Assembly (NCBI RefSeq): GCF_024733845.1
Contig: NZ_JANRHG010000001.1
Coordinates: forward strand, 1 to 64,000
DNA length: 64,000 nt
DNA from: Neomoorella sulfitireducens
GTDB lineage: Bacteria > Bacillota > DSM-521 > Neomoorellales > Neomoorellaceae
Direction of reading: 5' to 3'
Both the position numbers and the translations under genes were made by a program. Below, piece by piece: positions 25,195 to 35,052 of this stretch (positions are counted from its first letter, which is position 1; every line of letters starts with the position of its first letter). The notes below the pieces were generated by a model. It saw only the letters and a list, made by a program, of their open reading frames with translations, made no database searches and was not told the origin of the DNA.

Positions 25195-27024
25195 TTGAAC
25201 TGGCCGGCTTTCCTCTGCGGCAATTTAATAGTTCTACTCACTGCTATTTTTTTGGTTCACCGCCGCGGTCTTTCCCTCGTTGAAACCATCCTTGCCGTTT
25301 TTACCCTGGCTGCGGGGCAGATCGTTTTTACCATGCTCCTGGCTGGCACCCTGATGCGCCTGACAACTGCCACTCTGTTGGTGTTCAATTTAATCCTTCT
25401 TGGTGCTGCCGTCCTGCTTAAGCGCCATTTTCCCGGTTCCAGCCGCCTTCAGCGACCGCGCCTGCAACCTGATTGGGGAAGTAACTTTTCTGCCAGGCTT
25501 TTGCTTTTTTTGGTCTTTCTGGAAACAATCTGGCTTACATTCCTGGGATACCTCTTTCCCCCTTACGCCTGGGATAGCCTTTATTATCACCTGACGGCAG
25601 TGGCTACCTGGTTCCAGGCCGGCCGGATTGTTTTAAGCCCCTATATCCTGTGGGCCAACGTTTATCCCATGAATACCGAGCTTATCTTTGCCTGGAACAT
25701 ACTCCTGGCCGGCAGTGACCTTCTCGTCGACCTGACCCAGCTACCCTTTGCCCTGGCCGGGAGCGGGGCCGTTTATGCCCTGGGGCGGGCCGCCGGTTTA
25801 CGGCAGACCGGCAGCGCCGTAGCCGCCAGCCTATTTTTTCTAACGCCTATTGTCCTGGTCCAGAGCAAGACCTGCTATGTTGACGTCGCCTTTGCCGGCA
25901 TGTTCCTGGTGGCCTTTTACTTTGCCTACCGCTATTACCAGCACCCGCGGCGCACTTATTTGCTCCTGGCCGCCCTGGCCGGCGGTCTGACTCTGGGGAT
26001 AAAAGCTTCCGCCTTTCCCTATGTGGCGGTCATTTTCCTCTTCATCATCGCGGGCAACCGGGCGGCCAGTCAGGCAGGCAACCAGCCCGGCAGGCTAAGC
26101 CTGATCCTTTCCATTACTATCTTTACCGGAGCCCTGTTCGTGTGGGGCGGCTTCTGGTACCTGCGCAATTGGCTGGCCTACGGCAATCCCTTTTTCCCTT
26201 TTACGTTTAAAGTGCTTGGGTATACCCTCTGGCCTGGCCAGGGCAGCGTGAGCGACCTGGTTATGGCAAAAAACACACCTCCGGAACTGGCCGGCCTGCC
26301 CGGTTGGCAGCAGTTATTGCTGTCCTGGCAGGAAACCTACGGCCCCTACACCTTCGACCAGCGCCTGGGAGGCTTCGGCCCCCAGTGGCTCTACCTGGAA
26401 GTGCCGGCATTGTTTGTGACCATTACCCTGGCGCTGGTCCGGAGGGAGGTGCGCCTCCTGCTCCTCCTCCTGCCCTTAATCTTTCTTTTCTGGCTCCAGC
26501 CCTCCCGCTGGTGGACGCGCTATACCGTCTTTATTGTCGCCACCGGGGCTTTAAGCCTGGCTTACCTGGAGGAGAGGCTGCCCCGCTTCTGGGCAAAGCC
26601 CTTACAGGCCGCAACCCTGAGCCTGGTGCTCATCTCCCTGGCCGGCAGCTTAACCCACGGTTATTTCACCCCCGGGGTAATAGCCCGCTTCCTGGCCCTG
26701 CCGCCGGAGCAGCGTTCTTTTTTCCAGCTCACCCCCTGGGGTGATGAACTGGCCTGGGTTGACCAGGTACCTTCCGGCTCGCGCATCGCTTTTACGGAAA
26801 CGGCCTTCCCCTACCTGCTTTTTGGCCCCCGCCTGGAAAACCGGCTCTACCACGTCATTGCAGTTTCAGAGGCGGACATGCTGGCCCGGCTGCAGACCTG
26901 GGACGCCCAGTATTTCTTCACAACCTCCTCCTCCCTCTATTACCGCTGGGCGCAAAATAACCCGCAGTATTTCCAACCATTTTTTGCCTGCGGCGACTAT
27001 GTAACTTATAAGGTGCTTAAATAG
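25195..27024 (+). CDS. Polytopic GT-C-type glycosyltransferase-like membrane protein
   Basis: The 609-residue protein has ten or more hydrophobic helices and a first extracytoplasmic loop with PPYAWDSLYYHL, the usual position of the catalytic Asp in PMT/ArnT-like enzymes. The globular C-terminal part (about 510-609) ends YFQPFFACGDYVTYKVLK. The start is a TTG at 25195, eight bases after GGAGG. These enzymes transfer sugars from polyprenyl-phosphate donors at the outer membrane face. The UbiA-type gene just upstream may make such a donor. The acceptor is unknown. Confidence 0.75.
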   Translation: MNWPAFLCGNLIVLLTAIFLVHRRGLSLVETILAVFTLAAGQIVFTMLLAGTLMRLTTATLLVFNLILLGAAVLLKRHFPGSSRLQRPRLQPDWGSNFSARLLLFLVFLETIWLTFLGYLFPPYAWDSLYYHLTAVATWFQAGRIVLSPYILWANVYPMNTELIFAWNILLAGSDLLVDLTQLPFALAGSGAVYALGRAAGLRQTGSAVAASLFFLTPIVLVQSKTCYVDVAFAGMFLVAFYFAYRYYQHPRRTYLLLAALAGGLTLGIKASAFPYVAVIFLFIIAGNRAASQAGNQPGRLSLILSITIFTGALFVWGGFWYLRNWLAYGNPFFPFTFKVLGYTLWPGQGSVSDLVMAKNTPPELAGLPGWQQLLLSWQETYGPYTFDQRLGGFGPQWLYLEVPALFVTITLALVRREVRLLLLLLPLIFLFWLQPSRWWTRYTVFIVATGALSLAYLEERLPRFWAKPLQAATLSLVLISLAGSLTHGYFTPGVIARFLALPPEQRSFFQLTPWGDELAWVDQVPSGSRIAFTETAFPYLLFGPRLENRLYHVIAVSEADMLARLQTWDAQYFFTTSSSLYYRWAQNNPQYFQPFFACGDYVTYKVLK

Positions 27025-27043
27025 ACATAGCGGCTTCACGTAT

Positions 27044-27086
27044 AGAAAAAATAAAACCGCCTCGCCTCCGGATTGAAGCAAGGCGG
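27044..27086 (-). terminator. Terminator of the ygeW-xdh cluster
   Basis: On the minus strand CCGCCTTGC...GAGGCGAGGCGG folds into a stem (27086-27057) followed by TTTTATTTTTTC. It ends the cluster that begins at 34909 and also faces the convergent glycosyltransferase gene. Confidence 0.8.
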
Positions 27087-27120
27087 CCTCGTTACCCCGG
27101 ACAAAGCCGGGATTTACCCT

Positions 27121-28101
27121 TTATCTCATTGTTGCCGCCAGGAGGGCCTTGATGGTGTGCAGGCGGTTTTCGGCTTCGTCGTAGATTACCGATTGAGGGC
27201 CGTCCATAACTTCTTCTGTAACTTCAACGCCCCGGTCGGCCGGCATGCAATGCATGTAAATTGCATCCTTGTTACCGAGCTTCATGCGGCGGCCGTCCAT
27301 AACCCAGGTATTATATTTTTCGATGAGATCCAGGCCTTCTTCCCTGCTGCCGGTATAGGCAATGGGGCCCCAGCTCTTGGCATAAATAACATGGGCATCT
27401 TTACAGGCTTCGTCCATGTCATGGACAATATTAAATTTGACGCCGTTTTCTTCCGCGTTTTTCTTCGCCTGTTCCACAATTTCCGGTAGTAAATGGAACT
27501 CGGGCGGGTGGGCCAGGGTGACGTTCATGCCGAAACGACTCATTAAAAGGATTAAAGATTGGGGCATGGACAGGGGCCGGATATAATTGGGGGCGTAAGT
27601 CCAGCTAATGGTGAAATTGAGGCCCCGGGTGTTTTTGCCGAACTTCTCCTGGATGGTCATGATATCCGCCAGGGCCTGGGTGGGATGGTATAAATCGCAC
27701 TGCATGTTGATAACGGGGATGCGGGAATGCCTGGCCAGTTCCCGGATATAGGCGTTTCCCTGTTTGTAGGTGCAGTAACGCACACCCAGGCCGTCACCAA
27801 AGCGGCTCAAAACCTCTACCGTATCCTTGGCCGTCTCACCATGGCCGATCTGGGTGGCCGAGGGCGTCAGGAAAATGGCGTGCCCGCCCAGCTGGGTCAT
27901 CCCCGTTTCAAAGGCGTTGCGGGTGCGGGTGGAGTTTTCAAAAAAGAGCATATAAAAGGTTTTATCCTCGAGAAGGCGGTGTTTTTCTCCTAAAGCTTTA
28001 CGCCGTTTTAGATCATAGGCAATATCCAGCACCGTATCAATTTCTTCTCTGGTCCATTCCTGCAGGGTAATCAGGTGTTTGCCGCGCAAATCGGTCTGCA
28101 T
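27121..28101 (-). CDS. ygeW: YgeW-type (knotted) carbamoyltransferase
   Basis: The 326-residue protein has carbamoyltransferase signatures: FENSTRTRNAFE (carbamoyl-phosphate loop), GHGETAKDTVEVLSRFGDG, MQCDLYHPTQALAD, and MHCMPADRG near the C-terminus. WTYAPNYIRPLSMPQSLI with RFGMNVTLAHPPEF matches the YgeW branch better than arginine-pathway ornithine carbamoyltransferase, and no arg genes are nearby. The neighbours (hydantoinase, xanthine dehydrogenase) match the purine/ureide clusters where YgeW occurs. It probably cleaves a carbamoylated intermediate to give carbamoyl phosphate for ATP production (inference). Confidence 0.82.
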   Translation of the reverse strand: MQTDLRGKHLITLQEWTREEIDTVLDIAYDLKRRKALGEKHRLLEDKTFYMLFFENSTRTRNAFETGMTQLGGHAIFLTPSATQIGHGETAKDTVEVLSRFGDGLGVRYCTYKQGNAYIRELARHSRIPVINMQCDLYHPTQALADIMTIQEKFGKNTRGLNFTISWTYAPNYIRPLSMPQSLILLMSRFGMNVTLAHPPEFHLLPEIVEQAKKNAEENGVKFNIVHDMDEACKDAHVIYAKSWGPIAYTGSREEGLDLIEKYNTWVMDGRRMKLGNKDAIYMHCMPADRGVEVTEEVMDGPQSVIYDEAENRLHTIKALLAATMR

Positions 28102-28165
28102 ATTTTTCCCCCCGTTGAATTTTTCCTTGATTATTAAATCACGCTTAATTCAATTCCACTTTTTT

Positions 28166-28188
28166 TAATAAAATCCTGCCGGACAGGA
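28166..28188 (-). terminator. Weak hairpin between hydantoinase and ygeW genes
   Basis: On the minus strand TCCTG and CAGGA (28188-28174) form a short stem followed by TTTTATT. It may partly end transcription or be an attenuator within the cluster. Confidence 0.4.
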
Positions 28189-28195
28189 AAAAATT

Positions 28196-29551
28196 TTAAA
28201 CACGGCCGGGAATAAACTGCCCCTGGCCGGCCCGGCCCAGGAAACGCCCTTGATCGTAAATAAGCCGACCCCGCAGGTAGGTTGCCTCCGGGTAACCCTG
28301 CAGGCGAAACCCCTCAAAGATAGTATAACCGGCTGCCGAATGAAGATGTGCCGCCGTAAGGACAACCTCCTTACGGGGATCGAATACTACTATGTCAGCA
28401 TCGCTACCGGGCCCGAGGCTGCCCTTGCGCGGGTAAAGGCCGAAGAGGCGGGCCGGGCTGGCGGCCAGCACCCTTACCAGCTGGGGCAGGGTCAGCCGGC
28501 CGCTGCGAACGCCGAAGGAATAAAGCAGGGGTAATAGGGTTTCCGTTCCGGGTACCCCTGAGGGGGTGTTATAAAAGGCCGTACCGGCATCCTTCTGCTC
28601 CCGGCTGTAGCTGCAGTGATCGGTGGCCACCACCTGGAGGGAACCGGCGGCCAAGTACCGCCACAGCTCCTCGTTGTCGCCCGCCGTCCTCAAAGGCGGG
28701 CACATGAGGTACAGGCGGCCGTCCGGCCCGGCATACTTCTCCGCGGTCAGAAGCAGGTAATGGGGGCAAGTTTCACCGTAGACCGGCCGGCCTTCCCCGC
28801 GGGCGGCGGCAATGGCCGCCGCGCCGCCGCCGGTGGAGACGTGGACGATATATACGGGGGCCCCCGCTTCCCCGGCCAGGGCGATGACGTCCCGGATGGC
28901 CTTGACCTCCGCTGTTTCCGGGCGGCTTAAAGCATGGTAGGCCGGGTCTGTCCGGCCGGAAGCGATCAACTCTTCCTTCCTGGCGGTAACCGAATCATGA
29001 TCCTCGCAGTGGACCGTTACCAGGGCCCCGAGACGGCGCGCCATTTTCAGCAGGCGACCGATGGCGTCTAGACTCAGACGCTGGTTGTAGGTGGTAAAGA
29101 CCTTGAAGCTGGGAACACCCCTGGCAACGACGGCCGCCAGCTCCCCTTCGTCTTCTTCCTGGCCGGGCAGGACTACCTGATGCAGGCCGTAGTCGACGCA
29201 GGCCTGCTCCCCGGCTTCCTCCAGGCGCCTCTCCAGGGAGGCGGTAAGGGTTTCCGCCGGGCTTGCTGGTTCGGCGTAGTCGATGACGGTAGTGACGCCA
29301 CCGCAGGCGGCCAGCCGCGTGCCGGTGAACCAGTCGTCGGCCGTCATGAGGTCGCCGATGGCCATCAGGTAATGGACGTGGGCGTCGATGGCTCCGGGCA
29401 GGAGATATTTGCCGGTCACGTCCCTGACCTCCGCGCCTTCCGCAGGCAGATCCGGACCAACGGCGGCAATCTTTTCGCCTTTAACGGCCACATCGGCCTG
29501 CTCCACCCGGTCGGCGGTGACGACCCACCCGCCCTTTAGCACGAGGTCCAC
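28196..29551 (-). CDS. Dihydropyrimidinase/hydantoinase-family amidohydrolase
   Basis: The 451-residue enzyme has the cyclic-amidase metal site: DAHVHYL near 57, the carbamylated-Lys region PSFKVFTTY near 147, VHCEDHD near 180, YIVHVSTGGG near 234, and VATDHCSY near 310. It opens cyclic ureides such as hydantoin, dihydropyrimidine or related rings. Here HxH is followed by Tyr as in hydantoinases. The start is a GTG at 29551 behind GGGGGAGGGG. It lies 25 bases after the threonine-synthase-like gene in the same operon and fits the ring-opening step of anaerobic purine breakdown. Confidence 0.9.
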   Translation of the reverse strand: MDLVLKGGWVVTADRVEQADVAVKGEKIAAVGPDLPAEGAEVRDVTGKYLLPGAIDAHVHYLMAIGDLMTADDWFTGTRLAACGGVTTVIDYAEPASPAETLTASLERRLEEAGEQACVDYGLHQVVLPGQEEDEGELAAVVARGVPSFKVFTTYNQRLSLDAIGRLLKMARRLGALVTVHCEDHDSVTARKEELIASGRTDPAYHALSRPETAEVKAIRDVIALAGEAGAPVYIVHVSTGGGAAAIAAARGEGRPVYGETCPHYLLLTAEKYAGPDGRLYLMCPPLRTAGDNEELWRYLAAGSLQVVATDHCSYSREQKDAGTAFYNTPSGVPGTETLLPLLYSFGVRSGRLTLPQLVRVLAASPARLFGLYPRKGSLGPGSDADIVVFDPRKEVVLTAAHLHSAAGYTIFEGFRLQGYPEATYLRGRLIYDQGRFLGRAGQGQFIPGRV

Positions 29552-29576
29552 TTTAACCCCTCCCCCAAAAGTAGAG

Positions 29577-30827
29577 TTAATTGGGCAATTTTAAATCTTT
29601 TAGTGCTTTATGCAGGGCTTCCAAGGAGGGCTCCACCCGGACAGGTTCGCCGGCGGCCTTGATGGCGTTGGCCACATCCTTGAGGCCGTTGCCGGTCACC
29701 AGGGCGACCACTTTTTCGCCTGGCTTAACGATCCCTTCCCGGACGGCCTTGATGAGGCCGGCCGTACCGGCCACCCCGGCAGGTTCACCGAAAACGCCGC
29801 AGGTGCGGCCCAGGACCCCCATGGCCGCCAGGATTTCTTCATCGCTGACGTTGATCATGGTCCCGCGAGAGTCCCGCACCGCCCGCAGGGCCTTTTCCGG
29901 ATTACGGGGCACGCCGACGGCAATGCTGTCGGCCAGGGTATTCTCGGCCATGGGCCGTATCTTGGTTCCCTCCCGGAAGGCGCGGGTAATGGGACAGCAG
30001 CCTTCCGCCTGGACCCCCAGCATCCGCGGCAGCTTATCAATCCAGCCGGCCTTTTTCAGGTCCACCCAGGCCTTCCAGGCCCCGGCCATGGTACAACCGT
30101 CACCCACCGCCAGGACCACCCAGTCGGGCACCTCCCATTGGAGCTGTTCGGCCACCTCGAGGCAGACGGTCTTCTTGCCTTCCACCAGGTAGGGATTGAT
30201 GGCGGCATTGCGGTTGTACCAGCCGTGTTCTGCAATGGCCGCCGCCGACAGGCGGAAGGCGTCTTCATAGGAACCCTGGACGCTGATAACCGTAGCCCCG
30301 AAAATCAGGAGCTGGGCCACCTTGCCCTGGGGCGCCCGGCCGGGGACGAAGATCACGGCCTTGAGTCCTACAGAAGCCGCCGCCCCTGCGAGGGAAGAAG
30401 CAGCATTGCCGGTGGAGGAGCAGGCCACCACCCTGGCCCCTTCGGCCAGGGCCCGGGCCACGGCAACGGCCGAGGGACGATCCTTTAGGGAAGCGGTAGG
30501 ATTGATCCCGTCATCTTTAATATATAGCTCCCTTAAACCCAGCTCGGCCGCCAGGCGCCCGGCACGGTAGAGGGGGCTCCATCCTACCCGTAAGGGCGGC
30601 AGGGGGCCTTCCTGGTCCACCGGCAGGAAAGGACGGTAGCGCCACATGGAAGGTTCCTTGCCGGCCGCCAGGCTATCTTTGGAAATAACTTTGTTGATAT
30701 AATCGTAATCGTATTCCACGTCCAGGATACCGTCAACCGGCCCGCAGGCGGGACAGGTATAAAGGCCGGGCCGGGGCTGGTAAGTCCGGCCGCAATTGAT
30801 ACAGCGCAACTGGCTAACGTTGCTCAC
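29577..30827 (-). CDS. Threonine-synthase-like PLP enzyme with N-terminal zinc ribbon
   Basis: The 416-residue enzyme begins with a zinc ribbon (CINCGRTYQ and CPACGPVDG), followed by the fold-type II PLP domain with the lysine in NPTASLKDRPSAV, the Gly-rich SSTGNAASSLAG, and ALVTGNGLKD at the phosphate end. The GTG at 30827 was chosen because AAGGAG lies nine bases upstream; an earlier GTG at 30869 lacks one. Threonine synthase is possible, but no thrB or hom is near. Its place between the xanthine dehydrogenase and hydantoinase genes argues for ammonia or amine elimination from a purine-derived amino acid (inference). Confidence 0.82.
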   Translation of the reverse strand: MSNVSQLRCINCGRTYQPRPGLYTCPACGPVDGILDVEYDYDYINKVISKDSLAAGKEPSMWRYRPFLPVDQEGPLPPLRVGWSPLYRAGRLAAELGLRELYIKDDGINPTASLKDRPSAVAVARALAEGARVVACSSTGNAASSLAGAAASVGLKAVIFVPGRAPQGKVAQLLIFGATVISVQGSYEDAFRLSAAAIAEHGWYNRNAAINPYLVEGKKTVCLEVAEQLQWEVPDWVVLAVGDGCTMAGAWKAWVDLKKAGWIDKLPRMLGVQAEGCCPITRAFREGTKIRPMAENTLADSIAVGVPRNPEKALRAVRDSRGTMINVSDEEILAAMGVLGRTCGVFGEPAGVAGTAGLIKAVREGIVKPGEKVVALVTGNGLKDVANAIKAAGEPVRVEPSLEALHKALKDLKLPN

Positions 30828-30899
30828 GCTGGTCAGCTCCTTACAGGCTTCTCCTCGCACCCCGGTCACGGCATCGCCACGCCCGCACCGGGGGGCGTC

Positions 30900-33461
30900 T
30901 TATTTCCTCATATACGGTGTATCCTCCAGGGGGAGGGAAAGACGCAGTTTGCCGTCGCGGCGGTAGTAGGCGCCGGCAACGGCCGCCGCCGTGGGTATGG
31001 TCGCCAGCTCGCCGATACCCTTGGCGCCGTAGGCGTACGGGGTACCTCCCTTTTCGATCAGATGCACTTCCATCTGCGGTATCTGGTGACTGCGCAGCAG
31101 ACCCAGCCTGCCCAGGGTCTGGCGGACGGGTATGCCGTCCCGTACCGGGAAGTCTTCCGTCAGGGCGTAACCCAGGCCCATGACGATGCCCCCTTCGATC
31201 TGGCCTTCCAGGTTTAAGGGATTGACGGCCCGGCCTACGTCATAGGCGGCCACCACTTTCGCCACCCGTCCCTCCTCATCCAGGATGACTACCTGGGTGG
31301 CGTAGCTGTAGCCGACGTGGGTCACGGGATGCTCCTTGTCGGAGTCAAGGGGATCGGTAACGCCGGAAAATTCCCCGGGGAAAACCCGCCCTTCCAGATC
31401 GGCCAGGGTCCGGCCTTTCAGGGCCGCCGCCAGGCCGGCCGCCGCCCGGCGGGCTGCTTCCCCCGTAAAGAGGCTCTGGCGGGAGGCTGTGGTGCAGCCG
31501 GCGTCGGGAGTAAGGGCCGTATCCGAAAGGACACAATCGATGCAGTCGGCCGGCAGGCCGGTGGTCTCGGCAACAATCTGGATAAGGACCGCCTCCAGTC
31601 CCTGGCCCATGCAGGCGGCGCCTGAATATATCTTCACCCGGCCGTCCCTTACTTCCAGCCGGGCCCGCCCCACGTCCCTGGTGCCCACCCCGAGGCCAAC
31701 ATTCTTAAAACCGCAGGCGATACCGGCATGGGAGCTGCTCTCAAAGGCTTCCCTGACGGCCAGCAGGGTGTCTTTCAAGCCGATATCGGGATCGACCACC
31801 TGCCTGGTGTCCAGGGTGTCGCCCGGTTCCAGGGCGTTCTGCCAGCGGATCTGCCAGGGGGAAAGGCCGACGGCATCTGCCAGGAGATTCAACTGGCTCT
31901 CTATAGCGAAGTTGGACTGGGGCACCCCGAAGCCGCGGAAAGCCCCGGCCGGGGGATTATTGGTATAAACGGCCCGGCCGCGAATGAATACATTGGGTAT
32001 GCGGTAAGGACCGGTGGCGTGGGTGCAGGCCCGCTGTAACACCTGGGCTCCCAGGGAGGCATAGGCGCCGGTGTCGGCCACCAGGTCGGCCACCAGGGCC
32101 ACCAGGTTGCCTTTTTCGTCACACCCGGTCTTCATGGTTATGGTCATGGCGTGGCGTTTGGGGTGACAGAGGATGCTTTCCCGCCGGGTCCAGGTCAATT
32201 TCACTGGTCGCCGGGTTGCCCAGGCCAGCAGGGCGGCGTGATGCTGGACGCTCAGGTCCTCCTTACCGCCAAAACCGCCGCCGACAAACTTGTTGACCAC
32301 CCGGACTTTGTCCGGCGGCAGGTTCAGGAGGGAAACCAGTTGGGTATAGATTTCGTAAACCCCCTGGGTGCCCGTGTAAACCGTAAGGCCGCCGTTTTCC
32401 GGCACCGCCAGGGCGCTCTCCGGCTCCAGGAAGGCGTGTTCCGTAAAGGGCGTGGTATAGGTATGGGTCACCACGTGGGCGCAGGACTTTAAAGCTGCTT
32501 CGGGATCGCCTTTCTTGACCACGGTTTCGCTCAAGACATTGCCGCGCGGGTGCAGGGCCGGGGCTCCCGGCGCCATGGCCTCTTCGGGCGAAGTCAGGGG
32601 AGGCAACTCCTCATAATCCACTTTGATGCAGTTCAACGCCGTCCTTGCTTCCTGCAGGGTGCGGGCGGCTACCAGGGCCAGGGCATCACCCGCATAGCGA
32701 GTTTCCTCGCCCACGGCCACCAGGGCCGGCCAGTCGTTAAAGATGTGCCCCTGGTAGCGTTCTCCCGGTATATCCTCTGCCGTGAGGACGGCCACCACCC
32801 CGGGCTGTTCTTTAGCTGCCGTAACGTCAATGGCCTTTACCTTTGCCCGGGCGCAGGGCAGGCGGTAAACGGCGCCGTAAAGTATTCCCGGAACCTGCAT
32901 ATCGTCGACAAAGACGGCTTCGCCCAGGACCTTGGCCCTGACGTCGGGCCGGAAAAAGGCTTTGCCCATCCCGGCGGGCTCTCCTGCCCAGGGCTTAATT
33001 TCACCCCTGAAAACGCGGCCGGCCAGGCGCACGGCATCTATTATCTTCTGGTAACCGGTGCAGCGGCAGAGGTGGGCCTTGAAGGCCTGGCGGATTTCCC
33101 CTTCGTCCGGGTCCGGCTGCCGGTCGAGGAGGGCCTTGGCTTCCATGACCATCCCCGGCGTGCAGAAGCCGCACTGCACCGCCCCGGCCGCCGTAAAGGC
33201 AAAGGCGTAAACTTCCTTTTCCCGCGGGCTCAGGCCCTCGATGGTAATGATCTCCTGGCCGGCGGCCCTAACGGCCGGCGTCCGGCAGGCCCGGACGGCC
33301 TTGCCCCCCATGATTACGGTGCAGGAGCCGCAGGTGCCTTCACCGCAGCCGTTTTTGGCCCCCGTCAACCGCAAGTCCTCCCGTAATACTTCCAGCAAGG
33401 TGGCTTCCGGGTGAATATCAACTACCCGCACCTGGCCATTAACCTGCAATTCCAACTGCAT
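30900..33461 (-). CDS. Fused [2Fe-2S]/molybdopterin xanthine dehydrogenase, selenium-dependent type
   Basis: The 853-residue fusion has [2Fe-2S] domains at about 1-150 ([25 protein letters not shown]), then the Mo-binding part ([20 protein letters not shown], the GGGFGGKE loop near 400, GAFRGFG near 525, and the catalytic Glu in [10 protein letters not shown] near 810). There is no FAD domain, as in XdhD and selenium-dependent XDH proteins. The start at 33461 follows GGGGGG; the frame runs further upstream without family-like sequence. The YqeB, YqeC-MocA and XdhC maturation genes at 43-47 kb are those that accompany selenium-dependent Mo hydroxylases. It probably oxidises xanthine or a related purine. 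Confidence 0.88.
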   Translation of the reverse strand: MQLELQVNGQVRVVDIHPEATLLEVLREDLRLTGAKNGCGEGTCGSCTVIMGGKAVRACRTPAVRAAGQEIITIEGLSPREKEVYAFAFTAAGAVQCGFCTPGMVMEAKALLDRQPDPDEGEIRQAFKAHLCRCTGYQKIIDAVRLAGRVFRGEIKPWAGEPAGMGKAFFRPDVRAKVLGEAVFVDDMQVPGILYGAVYRLPCARAKVKAIDVTAAKEQPGVVAVLTAEDIPGERYQGHIFNDWPALVAVGEETRYAGDALALVAARTLQEARTALNCIKVDYEELPPLTSPEEAMAPGAPALHPRGNVLSETVVKKGDPEAALKSCAHVVTHTYTTPFTEHAFLEPESALAVPENGGLTVYTGTQGVYEIYTQLVSLLNLPPDKVRVVNKFVGGGFGGKEDLSVQHHAALLAWATRRPVKLTWTRRESILCHPKRHAMTITMKTGCDEKGNLVALVADLVADTGAYASLGAQVLQRACTHATGPYRIPNVFIRGRAVYTNNPPAGAFRGFGVPQSNFAIESQLNLLADAVGLSPWQIRWQNALEPGDTLDTRQVVDPDIGLKDTLLAVREAFESSSHAGIACGFKNVGLGVGTRDVGRARLEVRDGRVKIYSGAACMGQGLEAVLIQIVAETTGLPADCIDCVLSDTALTPDAGCTTASRQSLFTGEAARRAAAGLAAALKGRTLADLEGRVFPGEFSGVTDPLDSDKEHPVTHVGYSYATQVVILDEEGRVAKVVAAYDVGRAVNPLNLEGQIEGGIVMGLGYALTEDFPVRDGIPVRQTLGRLGLLRSHQIPQMEVHLIEKGGTPYAYGAKGIGELATIPTAAAVAGAYYRRDGKLRLSLPLEDTPYMRK

Positions 33462-33550
33462 GCCGTGTCCCCCCGTTCGTCCTGGTTTCCGGTAAAATTT
33501 CAATTGCAACCCGGGCTAGTTGCTGTTATCTACTGCAGGTGCAGGTTATT

Positions 33551-34909
33551 TCAACGCATTTCTTTTATTTTCGCGTTGTAATATTCAATTTTTGCGTACT
33601 CGTCATCCCAGAAGGATAGGCTCTTCATGGCTTCCAGGTATTCCCTGGTGTAGCCGAAGGGCAGCCAATCTATTTCCTTTTGCCGGTAGAGCCGTTCCTT
33701 GGCTTCCGAGCGGCGGGTATCCATAATATGATGGGTATGGGCCTTGAGGAAGATATCTTTAAACCAGCGTTCCAGGACAAAATCCTCAATTTCCAGGGTC
33801 CGCCGGGCCAGGTTCTCCAGCACCGAGGGATAGCGGTCAAAACCGTCGGTGGCAACAGTCACCACGTTATCGCCGGGGCCTAACCGCAGGTATTTGGCCA
33901 TCTTGATGGCGCCCAGGACGTTGCAGATGCCGGAAGGACCGAAGTTATCGCGCAATGCCAGGGCATCGGCTTCTTTGACGCCGTTCTTCACCAGTACTTC
34001 CGTACCATCCTGGAAGACCTTCAAGCCGCGAACGGTATCTTCGTCGTGGATGAGGACAATGAAGTCCGTATTGAGGACGTTGTGGATAAGGGTGCACATC
34101 TTGTCACCGATGCCCTCGATGCGGTGCTGGCCGCGGCCCCCGTCAAACAGGGTCGAACACTCATAGGGCTCCAGGGCCGCCACTTTACATTCCGGGAAGG
34201 CCTTCTTTATCTGGTCGCCGGCAGCCAGGGTCCCCGCCGAACCGGGAGCCGAAGTAAAGCAGGCGATACGCCCGTTGCCGATACCCCGGACGGCCTCGAT
34301 AGCGGCATTGCCGGTGACGTGGCGGTGGAAACGATAGTTGGGCAGCAGTTCAAACTGGGCCAGGGCATAATTTTGCGGTTCTTTTTTCAGTTCATAGGTG
34401 CGCTGCAGGGTTAAAATGACGTCAGACTCCGTACCGGGAGTGAGGTCCAGCTCGCCGCCGTACCTGCGGATGCGCTCATAACGTTCCTTGCTCATGTTGT
34501 CGGGCATGATGACCACCGCCCGGAAGCCCAGGAGCCTGCAGATATAGGCCACGCCGATGCCGAAATTGCCCGTCGAGGGCCCCAGGATGGTATGTTCACC
34601 CGGCTTGATGACGCCGTCGACGCAGCCTTCAATCAGGGTGGCGTAGGCCGGGCCTACCTTGTGGGAGCCGGAAGGGAAGCCCCGTCCCAGGAGGACGACG
34701 ATATTGGCGTCCACCCCCGTCACCTCCGGGGGCAATACCATTTTCCGCACCTGGTTGTTTTCGTCTTTCCAGTTAATGTTGAACAGGTTGATGGGGTCCA
34801 GCTCGTCTTCCTTGAGGGCTTTCAGGGCCCGCTGCCTTATTGCCGGGTCAATCTGCGCCGGGTCACACATTTCCGTAAAGGTAGGGCCAAAGGGGATTTT
34901 ACCCGCCAT
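33551..34909 (-). CDS. PLP-dependent fold-type II lyase, cysteine-synthase-like, of a purine cluster
   Basis: The 452-residue enzyme has the fold-type II PLP core: lysine in GFPSGSHKVGPAYA near 85, LGPSTGNFGIGVAYI near 115, SAPGSAGTLAAGDQIKKA near 225, and VTVATDGFDRYPS near 355. An N-terminal extension (1-60) and a C-terminal helical tail (about 375-452) exceed ordinary cysteine synthase. GGAGGG precedes the ATG. It is the first gene of the cluster ending with ygeW. In E. coli the corresponding slot is held by a diaminopropionate ammonia-lyase of the same fold, so a beta-elimination releasing ammonia is a reasonable guess, but the substrate cannot be read from sequence. Confidence 0.8.
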   Translation of the reverse strand: MAGKIPFGPTFTEMCDPAQIDPAIRQRALKALKEDELDPINLFNINWKDENNQVRKMVLPPEVTGVDANIVVLLGRGFPSGSHKVGPAYATLIEGCVDGVIKPGEHTILGPSTGNFGIGVAYICRLLGFRAVVIMPDNMSKERYERIRRYGGELDLTPGTESDVILTLQRTYELKKEPQNYALAQFELLPNYRFHRHVTGNAAIEAVRGIGNGRIACFTSAPGSAGTLAAGDQIKKAFPECKVAALEPYECSTLFDGGRGQHRIEGIGDKMCTLIHNVLNTDFIVLIHDEDTVRGLKVFQDGTEVLVKNGVKEADALALRDNFGPSGICNVLGAIKMAKYLRLGPGDNVVTVATDGFDRYPSVLENLARRTLEIEDFVLERWFKDIFLKAHTHHIMDTRRSEAKERLYRQKEIDWLPFGYTREYLEAMKSLSFWDDEYAKIEYYNAKIKEMR

Positions 34910-34985
34910 ACGAATCCCTCCAGTTAAATATAATATTAATGCGCGCTAAAAATTTCACTTGCATTTATGTTAATAGTTCGACGTG

Positions 34986-35031
34986 GAAAAAATAAACCCT
35001 CCTTCTAAGGTAAAAAGGAGGGTTATTTTTT
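34986..35031. terminator. Bidirectional intrinsic terminator
   Basis: AACCCTCCTT (34995-35004) and AAGGAGGGTT (35015-35024) form a ten-base stem with T-rich tracts on both strands. It ends the pgpA transcript (minus) and separates it from the purine cluster. Confidence 0.85.
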
Positions 35032-35052
35032 ACCGGTTTTTCTGCTCACTGA

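Noticed and set aside
27121-28101. Anabolic ornithine carbamoyltransferase (argF)
   Set aside because: No arginine genes are nearby, and the middle segment and neighbours match the YgeW branch.
32550-33386. A long plus-strand frame (278 codons) antisense to the XDH gene
   Set aside because: GC-rich coding DNA often leaves the opposite strand open; the frame has no ribosome site or recognisable motif, while the XDH frame has all its motifs.
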